34,825 nt of DNA from an uncultured Phycisphaerae bacterium (GCA_938005315.1 CALLOB010000056.1:1-34825), one strand, 5' to 3'; positions 1 to 9,312 are shown, counted from the stretch's first letter. The notes: generated by a model from the letters alone, not told the origin. Made by a program: numbers and translations.

Positions 1-872
1 AGGATGGTGTGCGACGGCGACGTTGCAAGGTGCAGCGTGCGGGCCAGTTCATCGATGCCCGCCTCGACGTCCAGCAGGATCTGGCAGAACACCGGCTCGT
101 CCAGCCCGAGTTCCCGGGCGATCTTCATGCATTCGTGCGCGTGCTCGTCGATCTCAGCGGGGCTATCGCCCAGCAACCGGGCGATCGCGTCGGCGGCCCC
201 GACGATACGTGACAGGGCCGGTGCGTCGGGGTCCTCGATTTCCCGGGGATGGCGGCGGACGGCTTCGCAGACCGTCTCGGGCAGCATCCAGTGTTCCAGG
301 ATCAGGGCCGAAGCCTGGCCGTGATGCATGCCCACACGGGCAGTCTCCTCGACGGCCAGGGCGGGCGCTCCGCCGGAGCGATACTGGCCGGTGACGGCGG
401 CATACTCATCGGGGAAGACCTCGTCGAGCACGATGACGCCCAGGTCGGCCAGCAGGCCGGAGATGAAGGCGTCCTCACGGTCGTTTCCGGCCAGCCGGCC
501 GGCGAAATGGCCGGCCAGCCCCGCAGTGGTGAGCGAGCGGCGCCAGAAGTAGCCGGTGTCGATGTGGGTCACGAGGTGCCTGTCGATGCTTTCGACGATG
601 TAGCGCCCGAGGACCAGCGAACGCACGCGACGCAGTCCCAGCAGAGCCATGGCGTGTACCAGCGAGCTGACGCGGCGGGTCACGCCGAAGAGCGAGGAGT
701 TCGCCAGCCGGAGGATCTCGCCGGCGGTCCCGGGGTCGGCCGAGAGGACGTCGACCACGTCGTGGTAGTCGAAATGCGGGTCCTGGACGATCTCCAGGAA
801 GCGGGTGACGACCTGGGGCATGGACGGAATGACTGCGGATCGTTTGAGGATTTCCGCGGCGGCAGCGGGCAT
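1..872 (-). CDS. HDOD-domain signalling protein (partial, runs off left edge)
   Basis: At least 290 codons stay open to the left edge. The start at 872 is chosen because an AGGAG lies 7 nt upstream and the reading begins MPAAAAEILKR. The protein reads as an HDOD domain, an HD-related output domain without the catalytic metal site: an N-terminal helix (SMPQVVTRFLEI), a middle segment (DREDAFISGLLADLGVI) and MHHGQASALILEHW further on. HDOD proteins are cytoplasmic signalling scaffolds often tied to motility, chemotaxis or c-di-GMP control. The flagellar genes nearby fit that but do not prove it. It is the last of three minus-strand genes after the amidase and methyltransferase. Any C-terminal output or receiver domain would lie outside the window. 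Confidence 0.85.
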   Translation of the reverse strand, partial: MPAAAAEILKRSAVIPSMPQVVTRFLEIVQDPHFDYHDVVDVLSADPGTAGEILRLANSSLFGVTRRVSSLVHAMALLGLRRVRSLVLGRYIVESIDRHLVTHIDTGYFWRRSLTTAGLAGHFAGRLAGNDREDAFISGLLADLGVIVLDEVFPDEYAAVTGQYRSGGAPALAVEETARVGMHHGQASALILEHWMLPETVCEAVRRHPREIEDPDAPALSRIVGAADAIARLLGDSPAEIDEHAHECMKIARELGLDEPVFCQILLDVEAGIDELARTLHLATSPSHTI

Positions 873-979
873 CTTGTCGCTCCTGTCGGCCTGGCGATCG
901 AGAGGTTGTAACCGGCTCGTTCCACTCGGTCGGGTGAAACATACGATACGGTCGCCGGCAAAGGGGTCGGGCGAGACAG

Positions 980-1000
980 AAATCGCCCCACGAGGGGGCG
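980..1000 (-). terminator. Possible weak intrinsic terminator after the methyltransferase gene
   Basis: An inverted repeat, CGCCCC at 984-989 against GGGGCG at 995-1000, forms a tight stem-loop about 80 nt beyond the minus-strand stop at 1080. It is followed on that strand by ATTTCTG. The U tract is short, so termination may be partial. Confidence 0.35.
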
Positions 1001-1079
1001 CGGCGGCCGGGGCGGTCCGGTAATCCGGCAGCCGGATGGTCCGGGTTCGGCGGCGGTCGGCGGATGGGGTAAGCATCGA

Positions 1080-2279
1080 TCAGGGCAGGCGTGTCCAGAG
1101 GGCCTTGAGATACTCGCTTTCGGGGCAGTCGGCCATGATCGGGTGGTCGGGGGCGGCGCCGCTGCGGTCCAGAATCTGCAGCGGGCGACGGGCCCTGCGG
1201 GCGGCGGCCGCGACGATCTCGGTGAAGTGTTCGCGGCCCACGAGCCCCGAGCACGAGCAGGTCAGCAGCAGTCCGCCGGGTTCCAGCACGCTCATGGCCA
1301 TGGCGTTGAGGTCGGCGTACTTGCGCGTGCCTTCGTCGATCTCGTCGCGGGTCGGGACGAACTTGGGCGGGTCCAGCACGATCACGTCCCACCTGCGGCC
1401 CGACTCGCGGGCCTGTCGGAGCCAGCCGAAGGCGTCGGCGTGGACGTGACGGGCGTGCACCTGATTGAGCTTGGCGTTGCGCCGGGCCAGGGCGACGGCT
1501 TGTTCGTCCAGGTCGATGCCGGTGACGGCGGCGGCCTGCCCGAGCAGGGCCGCGCAGATACCGAAGCCGCCGGTGTAGCAGCAGACGTCGAGCACCCGTG
1601 CTCCGGCGCACAGGCCGGCCAGCCGGCGGCGGTTGTCGCGCTGGTCGCAGAAGAAGCCGGTCTTGTGTCCGGCGCGAAGGTCCACGCGGTAGCGCACGCC
1701 GTGTTCGCGCACCTCCACGGTTTCCGGAACGGGATCCGAGTCGCCCCGGTCCACGGTGAAGCCTTCCATCTGTTCGACGCGGCGGTCGGCCCGGACCACG
1801 AAACGGGACGGCCCGCCGCATTCGGCCAGCAGGCGTTTGAACATCTCCAGCCGCCGATAGACGCCCAGAGAGAAGATCTCGAAGGCCGCAAAATCGCCGT
1901 AGCGTTCGACGATCAGACCGCTCAGGCCGTCGCCCTCGGCGTGGACCAGGCGGCAGGCGTTGGTAGAGAGATCTGCCCCGAGCAGGCGCTTCCGCCATTC
2001 CAGGGCCGCCGCGATCCGGCGGGAAAAGAAGCGTTCATCGACCGGGGTCTCGTCCCAGGCAAGCATCCGGACGGAGATCTGCGATCGGTCGTGATAGAAA
2101 CCGCGTCCGATCAACCGGCCGCCCCTGTCGAGCACCGCGACGACGTCGCCCGCGGCGGCGACCGGATCGGGCTGGGCGACCATACGGCGATAGACGAACG
2201 GGCCGGAGGGCACCGAGCGCAGGCGGACCCACGGTTCCCGGACGCCTGCCTGGTATGGCGGGTCGGGCGTACCGCTCAT
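1080..2279 (-). CDS. Class I SAM-dependent rRNA (cytosine-C5) methyltransferase, RlmI-like
   Basis: 399 aa, close to the usual length of the RlmI/RlmK-type 23S rRNA methyltransferase family. An N-terminal PUA-like domain (about residues 16-80) should bind RNA. A central EEHD-like segment follows, carrying HKTGFFCDQR at 205-214. Then comes the Rossmann methyltransferase domain, with the SAM-binding motif VLDVCCYTGGFG near 229-240, the GIDLD acidic loop near 254, and the DPPKF catalytic motif at 303-307. A Cys pair (LLTCSCS) lies near the C-terminus, where RlmI-type m5C enzymes keep catalytic cysteines. The ATG at 2279 is preferred because homology begins just after it; longer upstream frames are GC artefacts. 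It sits 74 nt after the amidase gene on the same strand. The exact target nucleotide cannot be told from sequence. Confidence 0.88.
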   Translation of the reverse strand: MSGTPDPPYQAGVREPWVRLRSVPSGPFVYRRMVAQPDPVAAAGDVVAVLDRGGRLIGRGFYHDRSQISVRMLAWDETPVDERFFSRRIAAALEWRKRLLGADLSTNACRLVHAEGDGLSGLIVERYGDFAAFEIFSLGVYRRLEMFKRLLAECGGPSRFVVRADRRVEQMEGFTVDRGDSDPVPETVEVREHGVRYRVDLRAGHKTGFFCDQRDNRRRLAGLCAGARVLDVCCYTGGFGICAALLGQAAAVTGIDLDEQAVALARRNAKLNQVHARHVHADAFGWLRQARESGRRWDVIVLDPPKFVPTRDEIDEGTRKYADLNAMAMSVLEPGGLLLTCSCSGLVGREHFTEIVAAAARRARRPLQILDRSGAAPDHPIMADCPESEYLKALWTRLP

Positions 2280-2353
2280 GGCGTCATCTTCTCGGCAGGC
2301 GCGGGCCGATGCAAGCACGGAGTATCTTCCGGCCGGGAGGGCGTGCGCGGACC

Positions 2354-3121
2354 CTATCTGGTGAAGAAGCGGACGATGCCGTCGGCGATGGCGGCGGCGA
2401 GACGGGCGCGGTAATCGGGATCGTTGAGGCGGGCGGCGTCGCCGGAGTTGGTCAGGAAGCCGCACTCGATGAGCATAGCCGGCCGGTTGTGCTCGCGAAG
2501 CACGTGGAAGTTGGCCCGCTGGACGCCCCGGCATTCCAGCCCTGCGGCTTCGATGGCCGCGGCCATGCTCATCGCCGCTCGCTGGCTGGCGGTCGAGGCC
2601 TGGTTGTAGATGAAGATGCCCACGCCGGAGGCGTCGGGGTTGCGCGCGGAGTCGGCGTGGATGGATACGAAAAGGTCGGCCTTGACGCGTTCGGCCAGGG
2701 CGACGCGGTCATTGAGCGAGGGGTAGGTGTCGCTGGTACGGGTGGGGTAGACCGTGGCTCCCATGGCCCTGAGGCTCTTGACGAGGCGGTTGGCGATGTC
2801 GAGGGTGATGGTCTTTTCCGGCAGGCGCGATTTGGTGCCCTTACCGGCTCCGGGATCGCGACCGCCGTGACCGGCGTCGATCACGATCTTCGCCCCGCGG
2901 ATGTCGCCGCGTGCCGACGGAGGCGGCTGAGCCGACGGGCGAGGCGCGGGCCGGGGCGCGGCCGGGTGAAACTCGGTCACCGGGGCCGGCAACGTGGGGA
3001 CCACGCGGCCGGGACCTTCGCAGCCGACCATGACCACCCCCAGCAGCAGGCAAGGGGCGGCCGGGCGGCGCCACACGAGGGGTCGTCGGCGACGGGTTCC
3101 GGGATACGTGGCAGCGTGCAT
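2354..3121 (-). CDS. N-acetylmuramoyl-L-alanine amidase (Amidase_3), lipoprotein-like
   Basis: 255 aa zinc amidase that would cut the bond between MurNAc and the L-alanine of peptidoglycan stem peptides. The N-terminus has an Arg-rich n-region, a hydrophobic stretch and a lipobox-like VMVGC, with Cys34 as the candidate lipidated residue. A Pro/Ala-rich linker (about 40-72) follows. The Amidase_3 domain covers about 78-255 with the expected metal and catalytic residues: His85 in IDAGHGGRDPGA, Glu102 in LPEKT, His155 in SIHADS and Glu219 in MLIECGFLTN. The domain looks intact and active, probably on the periplasmic face. The ribosome site before the ATG is weak. It is first in a same-strand series with the methyltransferase and HDOD genes. 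Confidence 0.9.
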   Translation of the reverse strand: MHAATYPGTRRRRPLVWRRPAAPCLLLGVVMVGCEGPGRVVPTLPAPVTEFHPAAPRPAPRPSAQPPPSARGDIRGAKIVIDAGHGGRDPGAGKGTKSRLPEKTITLDIANRLVKSLRAMGATVYPTRTSDTYPSLNDRVALAERVKADLFVSIHADSARNPDASGVGIFIYNQASTASQRAAMSMAAAIEAAGLECRGVQRANFHVLREHNRPAMLIECGFLTNSGDAARLNDPDYRARLAAAIADGIVRFFTR

Positions 3122-3166
3122 CGCGGCTCTTGATCACGGGCGGTGCGGCCGGGCCTCCATGAGCGG

Positions 3167-4021
3167 TTATCGGCCGGACGGGGTCTTCTGCTCCACGCCT
3201 TCTGCGACCACGTCGGCATCGGCCGGCCACAGGCCCCTCCAGTGTGCCGGATCGGCAGCGCTGAAGTCCACGGTCGGCGTGCGAAAAACGCCGCCGCGGG
3301 TGTGGTCGAACTCGAAGAAGAAACGGGGCTTGGTCCTGTCGCTACGCGGCTGCGCGCGGCGGCGGCAGTCTTCGAAGGTCACGTCGTCGATCGAGCGGCC
3401 GGGGCCGGACTCGGATGGCTGAACCAGGGGGCCGAGGCGTCGATCCGCTCGAAGCGCACGCCGCGGACACGGCTGGCGCCGTGTCGTTTGCGGGCCATGA
3501 CGTAGAACGGCTGTCCGCTGAGCCGCTCGCCGGGGTACACGACCAGCCGCATGCGCACGTCGCGCCGGAGGACGTTGGCCACCGTGCCGCCGTCGCGGGC
3601 CCACACGGCAGCCCCGCGCGAGCAGCGCACCAGGTCGCTGTTCTCGAACAGCACGTTGTGGATGCAGGTCAGGAGGCGCACTTGCGGTCCGCCCCCCCGG
3701 CCCGCAACGAGACCGAGGCGCCGGAAGTCTCCAGGTCGCGGTCGAAGCGGTCGGGGCGGATCTCCGCGGCAACCAACCGGTCCCGCAACAGCGTCACGGT
3801 GACGGGGACGGGGCGGTCGGCGGTGAACCGGGCGTGGTAAACGGGGGCTTCCAGCCCGACGCGAACCAGGAGCAAAGGATTTGCGCCGACCCGGACGGCA
3901 AACGGGGCGTCCGGACCTTCGACGGATCGACCGTAGGAGTCATCACCACAGCCCGGCCGGCCATGGGAATCCAAAAGGCTGTGGCCGCGGCCAGCAGTCT
4001 CAATGGCCGTTCCTGCCGCAT
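3167..4021 (-). pseudogene. Decayed GH28-like (right-handed beta-helix) glycosidase gene
   Basis: Pieces of one secreted beta-helix protein lie in successive frames. At 4021 a strong GGAGGTG site precedes an ATG and a signal-peptide-like start (MRQERPLRLLAAATAFWIP). The frame then shifts near 3930 into a beta-sandwich-like N-terminal domain (VYHARFTADRPVPVTVTLL) that stops at 3669. Another frame, near a run of seven G/C bases at about 3690, gives a beta-helix segment (VLFENSDLVRCSRGAAV; GVRFERIDAS). A third shift near 3421 leads to SIDDVTFEDC and a tail ending at 3167. The total is about 285 codons, where secreted GH28-like proteins are commonly 400-500 aa, so the central catalytic part also seems deleted. 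I read it as a dead gene. Assembly indels could explain the shifts but not the missing middle. Confidence 0.65.
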
Positions 4022-4397
4022 GGCGTCGCACCTCCGCAGGTCGGTTACCTTACGGGTCGGGTCGATGGCGGGCCAACCGACCGGCGGACCGGAGCGGTTC
4101 GGGACCGCCGAGACCCGCGGCGCCAAAGGCTGCCTGGGTCCGATAATCGGCGGCTTGGATTGACGTTCGTGAATTCCCGCTCCGCTGCGGCCCTAAAGCA
4201 CGGGAGGGGGTTTCAGCCCCGGTTACGGGGTTTCCGATGATCTATGGGACCAGGGAGGGTCTGCGCCGGGAGTCCGCGCTGCCTGCGGAGGCTGGCGGCG
4301 GCGGATCGTTTCGGGCTGCGCGCATCGGGCGAACCGGTCCGAGGGACCACGCACGCGTATGTGGGCGCAAGCCGCGAGGCGAGGAGGTCGAGCGTCG
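4022..4397. other. Intergenic region upstream of fliD
   Basis: No convincing gene. It contains a small hairpin (CCCCG 4217-4221, GTTA loop, CGGGG 4226-4230) followed by TTT, within a sequence resembling dispersed REP-type palindromes. The fliD ribosome site GAGGAGGT is at 4381-4388. The divergent promoters for the GH28 pseudogene and fliD should lie here, but I do not see a clear promoter match. Confidence 0.5.
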
Positions 4398-7300
4398 ATG
4401 GGCACCATCACAACGGGCGTCGGGCTGATCTCGGGCCTGAACATCCAGGACATCGTGACGCAGCTGATGAAGATCGAGCGTCGTCCGGTGGACCTGCTGC
4501 AGAAGAGGATCGTCAAGGCCACCGAGCAGCAGACGGCCTACACCGAGCTGACCGCGAGGGTTACGGCCTGGAAGTCGGCGGTGTCGCGGCTGGCGTTGCC
4601 CAGCAGCTTCACGGTGAAGCGTGCGACGAGCACGAACGAGTCGGTGCTGAGGGCGGCGGCGGCGCCGCGTACGGCGGCGGGGACTTACACCTTCCAGGTG
4701 CGTTCGCTGGTATCAACGCACCAGGTGGTTTCACAGGGCTTCGCGGACCGCAACCAGACGCCGGTGGGCGCGGGGGTGCTGAATCTGCGGGTCGGGGGCG
4801 GCCGGGTGGATCAGCCGACGCTGCTGGCGGACCTCAACGGCGGCGCGGGGGTACGGCGGGGCCTGATCCGGATCTCGGATCGCAGCGGGGCCTCGGCCAC
4901 GGTGGACCTGCGGGCGGTTCAGACGGTGGCGGACGTTCTGGAGGCGATCAACGGGCAGACGGCGGTCAACGTTCGGGCTTACACCAGCGGGGATCGAATC
5001 ATCGTGGCCGATGAGACCGGGCTGACGACCGGCACGCTGTCGATCTCGGACCTGGCCGGCGGTTTCACGGCCCGGGATCTGGGCATTGCGGGGTCCGACG
5101 GCGACGACGGGACGATCGACGGGCGGATCATCGGCCGCGACGTTATCGATCTGACCGTCGGGACGCGATTGAACCTGTTGAACGACGGGGCCGGGGTGCC
5201 CTTCGACCGCGATCGGGCGGACTTCGCGGTGGAGTTGAAAGACGGGTCGGTTCTGACGATCAACCTCGGTCGGCTGCGGCTGAAGACCGCCGGCAGCAGC
5301 TACGACGACTCGACGCATCTGATGGAACTCAACGACGGCCGGGGGGTGAGCACCGCGTCGGCGACCGTCCGGATCACCAACCGGCGCGGCGAGTCGGCGG
5401 AGATCGACCTGAGCGGGATGTCGACGCTGCATCAGGTGGTGGAGGCGATCAACGGCGCGACGGTGAGCGGCGGCGGGCCGCTGGGGGTGAGCGTGCTGGT
5501 GAGCGGCAACGCCTTGTTCATCAGCGACAGCACCGGGGGGACGGCCGCGGATCTGAAGGTGGAGGACGTGAGCGGGACGGCCGCCCGGGACCTGGGCATC
5601 TCCGGACAGAGCGCGACGGGCAGCTTCAAGGGTTCGGCGATCTACCGGTTCGACACCGTCGGGGCGGTGCAGCGTGCGATCCAGTACGCCCGGGACGCCT
5701 CCGGGGCGGTCAATGACCCGGGGCGGCTGGAGGTGCGGCTGGAGAACAACGCCCTGGTGCTGGTGGATCACACCGTCGGGTCGGGCGTCCCGCGGGTGAC
5801 GGCGATCAACGGGCCGGCGGCCGGGCGACTCGGGCTGACGGCGGCGTTCCACGGCGACACGCTGCGAACCCGCGACCTGGTGGCCGGCCTGAACACGGTG
5901 CTGCTCAGTTCGCTGGCCGGAGGCCGCGGCGTATCGACCGGAGCGGTGCGGTTCACGCTGCGCGACGGAACGACGCAGGTTGTGGACTTCACCGGCGACC
6001 AGACGCTGCAGGACGTCATCGGCCGCATCAACGCCGTTCCAGGGCTTTCGGCTCAGACGGGGCCCGGAGGCACGGGGCTGGTGGTGCGCGACGTCACCAC
6101 CGGCTCGGGGCCGCTGATCGTCGAGGATCTCGGCGGGGGCGGCATGGCGGCCGGGCTGGCGATCGCCGGTACGTTCGCCGGGGGCGTCGCGGCGGGGGGC
6201 GACCTGCAGCTCCGGGTCATCCACGAGAACACGCTGCTGTCGAGTCTCAACGGGGGCCGGGGCGTGGCCCTGTCGAACGGCCCGGCAAGCTTCGGGATCT
6301 CGACCAGCGACGGCCGGAACGTGACCGTGACGCTGCGGGACACGGTGCACCGGACGGTCGGAGACGTGATCGACGAGATCAACCTGGCGCTGAAGTCCCT
6401 GGGGGCTTCACCGGGTGTGGTCGCGCGGCTGAACGACACCGGCGACGGCATCGCGATCGTGGATGATCGCGGCGGGGCTGCGCGGCTGACGGTCATGGAC
6501 CTCGGCGGCGGCACGGCGGCGGCGGATCTGCGGATCGCCGGCACCGCGGGGACGGACAACGTCATCCGGGGGCGGCACACCGCCGTGATCGAGACGGACA
6601 CGGACGACACGCTGGATGATCTGGTGTCCAAGATCAATGCCGCGGGACTGCCGGTGTTCGCATCAGTGATCAACGACGGCACGACCTCGGCCCCGCATCG
6701 CCTGGTGCTCACCTCGCGGATCAGCGGCAAGGCCGGAGAACTGGCGTTTTCCGGGGGCATCCCGGGCCTGGACCTGAACGTGCTGACCGAGGCGCGCGAC
6801 GCGACGCTGATCGTGGGGGGGGCCGGGGGCTCCGGCCCGATCGTGGTGACCAGCAGTTCCAACACCGTCCGCGACGTGGTCGACGGGCTGACGCTCACGC
6901 TGGTGGCCCCGGGCAGCGCCCCGGTGGACGTGGCCGTGTCGGCGGACATCGAGAGCGTGGTCACCGACGTCAAGTCGTTCGCCTCGTCGTTCAACGACAT
7001 CATCGACCGCATCAGGGAACTCACGCGGTACGTGCCCGCGACGCAGACCAGCGGGGTGCTGCTGGGGGAGAACGCGGTGCTGCAGCTGTACAATCAGCTG
7101 TACGGGGAGGTGAACCGCGAGGTCGGGGACACGAGCCTGCGTTATCGACGCCTCTCGGACGTCGGGATCAGCGTGACCACCGGCAGCCGGCTGACGGTGA
7201 ACGAGGAGCGGCTGCGACGGGCCTTCGAGGAGGATCCCGAGTCGGTGCGCAAGCTCTTCAGCTACGTGCGGGTGGACCGGGCGGCGGACGGCACCGAGAA

Positions 7301-7595
7301 GCCGGTGCCGGTGGGCGTGGCCGCCCGGCTGAAGAAGTACCTGGACGCCGTGACCAGCACCGTCGGCGGGCTTCTGCCCGGGCAGAGCCGCCGCCTGCAG
7401 GACAGGATCGACGGTTTCAAGGAGCGGATCGGGGAGCTGGAGGAGCTGCTGAAGCGCAAGGAGCAGCGGCTTTACAACCAGTTCTACGCGATGGAGCAGG
7501 CCCTGGCCCAGATGCAGGACCAGCAGTCGTCGCTGCAGACGCTGGCCGGGCTGGCCAGTCAGGCCGCCACCAACACGCGGTCATCCGGCAGGTGA
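4398..7595 (+). CDS. fliD: Flagellar hook-associated protein 2 (filament cap), very large
   Basis: 1065 aa, about twice the length of the enteric FliD (roughly 470 aa). The FliD_N domain is at about 1-110 (GLISGLNIQDIVTQLMKIE, then coiled-coil sequence). The C-terminal FliD_C domain is at about 820-1050 (VVTDVKSFASSFNDIIDRI; GENAVLQLYNQLYG), ending in a heptad-rich helix. Between them lie at least four related modules beginning near residues 142, 307, 501 and 612. Each opens with an L..LN/AGGRGV-type turn, has a VxDVxxxIN-type helix in the middle, and closes with DLGIAG or a variant, as in the flagellin hook IN motif. FliD caps the growing filament and helps flagellin fold on the cell surface. 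The ATG at 4398 is chosen for its GAGGAGGT site 9 nt upstream and the family-typical MGTITTGVG start. fliS follows after 260 nt. Confidence 0.95.
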   Translation: MGTITTGVGLISGLNIQDIVTQLMKIERRPVDLLQKRIVKATEQQTAYTELTARVTAWKSAVSRLALPSSFTVKRATSTNESVLRAAAAPRTAAGTYTFQVRSLVSTHQVVSQGFADRNQTPVGAGVLNLRVGGGRVDQPTLLADLNGGAGVRRGLIRISDRSGASATVDLRAVQTVADVLEAINGQTAVNVRAYTSGDRIIVADETGLTTGTLSISDLAGGFTARDLGIAGSDGDDGTIDGRIIGRDVIDLTVGTRLNLLNDGAGVPFDRDRADFAVELKDGSVLTINLGRLRLKTAGSSYDDSTHLMELNDGRGVSTASATVRITNRRGESAEIDLSGMSTLHQVVEAINGATVSGGGPLGVSVLVSGNALFISDSTGGTAADLKVEDVSGTAARDLGISGQSATGSFKGSAIYRFDTVGAVQRAIQYARDASGAVNDPGRLEVRLENNALVLVDHTVGSGVPRVTAINGPAAGRLGLTAAFHGDTLRTRDLVAGLNTVLLSSLAGGRGVSTGAVRFTLRDGTTQVVDFTGDQTLQDVIGRINAVPGLSAQTGPGGTGLVVRDVTTGSGPLIVEDLGGGGMAAGLAIAGTFAGGVAAGGDLQLRVIHENTLLSSLNGGRGVALSNGPASFGISTSDGRNVTVTLRDTVHRTVGDVIDEINLALKSLGASPGVVARLNDTGDGIAIVDDRGGAARLTVMDLGGGTAAADLRIAGTAGTDNVIRGRHTAVIETDTDDTLDDLVSKINAAGLPVFASVINDGTTSAPHRLVLTSRISGKAGELAFSGGIPGLDLNVLTEARDATLIVGGAGGSGPIVVTSSSNTVRDVVDGLTLTLVAPGSAPVDVAVSADIESVVTDVKSFASSFNDIIDRIRELTRYVPATQTSGVLLGENAVLQLYNQLYGEVNREVGDTSLRYRRLSDVGISVTTGSRLTVNEERLRRAFEEDPESVRKLFSYVRVDRAADGTEKPVPVGVAARLKKYLDAVTSTVGGLLPGQSRRLQDRIDGFKERIGELEELLKRKEQRLYNQFYAMEQALAQMQDQQSSLQTLAGLASQAATNTRSSGR

Positions 7596-7855
7596 ACGGA
7601 CTTCGCCAAGCGACGCGCACAGGGTCGGACGCGCCCTGCGGAGCACAAGTCATCGCGCCGGCGCGGGATGAAGACCGACTGGTTCCGGGCCGGGCGGCGC
7701 GGTGGTGCCCATGGCGTCGCCACGCCCGATAAACTCCCGGGTGTGGCCCCGCCCCCGCGGTACCCTTCATCCGCCCCGGGGAATCCTGAGGTCGCGGTCT
7801 TCGGGGCGGAATGAAATCAACCCGCGCGGGTGGCGAACCGATAACAAGTCCGGCC

Positions 7856-8317
7856 ATGGCCAACGCTTCCAACGAATACCTGCGAAACATGGTCATGACG
7901 GCGACGCCGGAACAGCTCCATCTGATGCTGTACGACGGGGCGCTGCGTTTCACCCGCCAGGGCATCGACGGCCTGAAGAACCGCGACTGGGAGGCGGCGT
8001 TCAACGGTTTCAGCCGCGCCCAGCGGATCATGCTGGAGATGACGGCGGCGTTGAACTACGACGTGGACCGCAACCTCTGCACCCGCATGGCGGGCCTGTA
8101 CAACTTCGTTTACAACAAGCTGGTAGAGGCCTGCTGCAACCGCAACGTCAAACCCGCCGAGGACGCTCTGGGCATCCTCGAGTACCAGCGCGAGACCTGG
8201 GTCATGCTGATCGAGAAGCTGCGCGAGGAACGGGCCGCCGCAGCTTCGCCGCCCCCCTCTGCACCCTCCTCCGCCGAGGCCGACGTGCCCTGCGGCACGC
8301 TCAGCGTCGAGGGCTGA
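7856..8317 (+). CDS. fliS: Flagellar export chaperone FliS
   Basis: 153 aa from this start; FliS proteins are usually about 125-150 aa. FliS is a cytoplasmic chaperone that binds the flagellin C-terminus and prevents early polymerisation before export. The N-terminus NEYLRNMVMTATPEQLHLML matches the conserved FliS Tyr/Leu-rich start. A four-helix-bundle pattern follows (LYDGALRFTRQGIDGL; LCTRMAGLYNFVYNKLVEA; ALGILEYQRETW). The last 25 residues are a Pro/Ala/Ser-rich tail. An in-frame ATG at 7811 would add 15 residues without homology, so 7856 is preferred although neither ATG has a strong ribosome site. The fliD-fliS order is standard for flagellar loci. Confidence 0.92.
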   Translation: MANASNEYLRNMVMTATPEQLHLMLYDGALRFTRQGIDGLKNRDWEAAFNGFSRAQRIMLEMTAALNYDVDRNLCTRMAGLYNFVYNKLVEACCNRNVKPAEDALGILEYQRETWVMLIEKLREERAAAASPPPSAPSSAEADVPCGTLSVEG

Positions 8318-9237
8318 TCATCCTTTCCGGCTCCCACCCCGGCCACCATGCCGTCGCCTGACCGGTCCGCCCCGCCTCCATGCCGCGATTCCGCCGGCTC
8401 AGCCGAGCTGGATTGGTCGAAGGTTCACTCCCTGATTACCTCCCCTGCGTGCCCAGGCCGCCACCAGCCCCGACCAGTGCTTCGCGCGTTGTGTCATCGA
8501 ACACCTCCGGCCGCATCATCGCACCGGAAGGGAACCGATCAGGTTGGGGTTGGCCGAAGGTTCACGATTGGTGTGCGCCCCGACGAATATGAATCCGATG
8601 TCCGACCCGAACGGACCGGGCACCGTTTGCGAGGATTCGGCTTGGGAGCAGGCTGGCTTGCCGACTCGCGCGTCCAATCGCAGGCGACCACGCCCAGGCT
8701 CTACCACATGGAGCCGAATGCCGACCGAGCTCGCGAAGGCCCACCAGCCGCATCGCCCGGTTCCAGGGGGGCAGATTGAGCTCCAGCGAGAGGGTTTCGG
8801 GGATCTCCAGCCGCGCAATCAGGATTTCCTGGAAGACCGGATTGGCTCAGGGTCCGGTCTCGCTGGCTGCCGTCCCGCCGGGGGCCCATGAAGCCGCCAC
8901 CACACACCATGTCATCACCCCAGGCCGAAAGCGCATGAAAAAACCCCCGCAGGCCTCCAACCGTCGGCTCGGGCGGCACGCACGGAGCGACCGCCGGCGC
9001 GCCGGAACCCGCCGGGCATTGCAGCACGCCGCCGGACCGGGTTTTTGAGGCCCCGCGTCGATGAGCCCCCGCACTCGTCGCGCCGGGAATACCCGGCCGC
9101 CGCCCCGGCAATGCTTGCAATTCGCCGGCCGCGTTGACATTCTCCTGACGCGTACCTCTAATGGAGACTGACCGGCTCGCGACCCGATCCTGTCGCCGGG
9201 CCGGCCGGCCCGGCGACGGCAGGAACGCGCGCCGCCC
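8318..9237. other. Long gap between fliS and tRNA-Pro
   Basis: About 920 bases without an intact gene. It holds a possible PilZ-like remnant on the minus strand (8560-8860, listed separately) and an imperfect 16-bp direct repeat, TTGGYCGAAGGTTCAC, at 8413-8428 and 8550-8565. Open frames on both strands here have arginine/proline-rich, non-protein-like composition. The tRNA promoter should lie near 9150-9235, but I see no clear consensus. Confidence 0.5.
8560..8860 (-). pseudogene. Possible PilZ-like domain remnant
   Basis: Two minus-strand frames together resemble a PilZ-type c-di-GMP-binding beta-barrel. One reads ARLEIPETLSLELNLPPW then NRAMRLVG. The neighbouring frame carries RLRLDARVG and ends with FGSDIGFIFVG, like the closing strand of PilZ domains. 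No start codon with a ribosome site joins them and the N-terminal RxxxR motif is not visible. A PilZ protein would fit next to flagellar genes, but the match is by eye and weak. Confidence 0.25.
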
Positions 9238-9312
9238 CGGGGCGTAGCTCAGCCTGGCTAGAGCGCCTGGTTTGGGACCAGGAGGTCGCAGGTTCAAATC
9301 CTGTCGCCCCGA
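9238..9312 (+). tRNA. tRNA-Pro(UGG)
   Basis: A full cloverleaf can be drawn. Acceptor stem CGGGGCG (9238-9244) pairs with CGCCCCG (9305-9311), discriminator A at 9312. The D arm is GCTC/GAGC, the anticodon stem CCTGG/CCAGG, and the loop TTTGGGA gives anticodon TGG. The T arm is GCAGG-TTCAAAT-CCTGT, with one imperfect pair. CCA is not encoded. The 3' end is the apparent insertion point of the recombinase element that follows: the recombinase stop lies inside the T arm on the opposite strand. Confidence 0.96.

Noticed and set aside
4731-6350. Large open frame antisense to fliD
   Set aside because: GC-driven shadow; rich in Arg, Pro and His with no ribosome site or recognisable domain.
7837-7844. 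Sigma-28 (flagellar) -10 element ACCGATAA before fliS
   Set aside because: The box resembles GCCGATAA, but no TAAA-type -35 lies at the right distance and the start codon is only 12 nt away.
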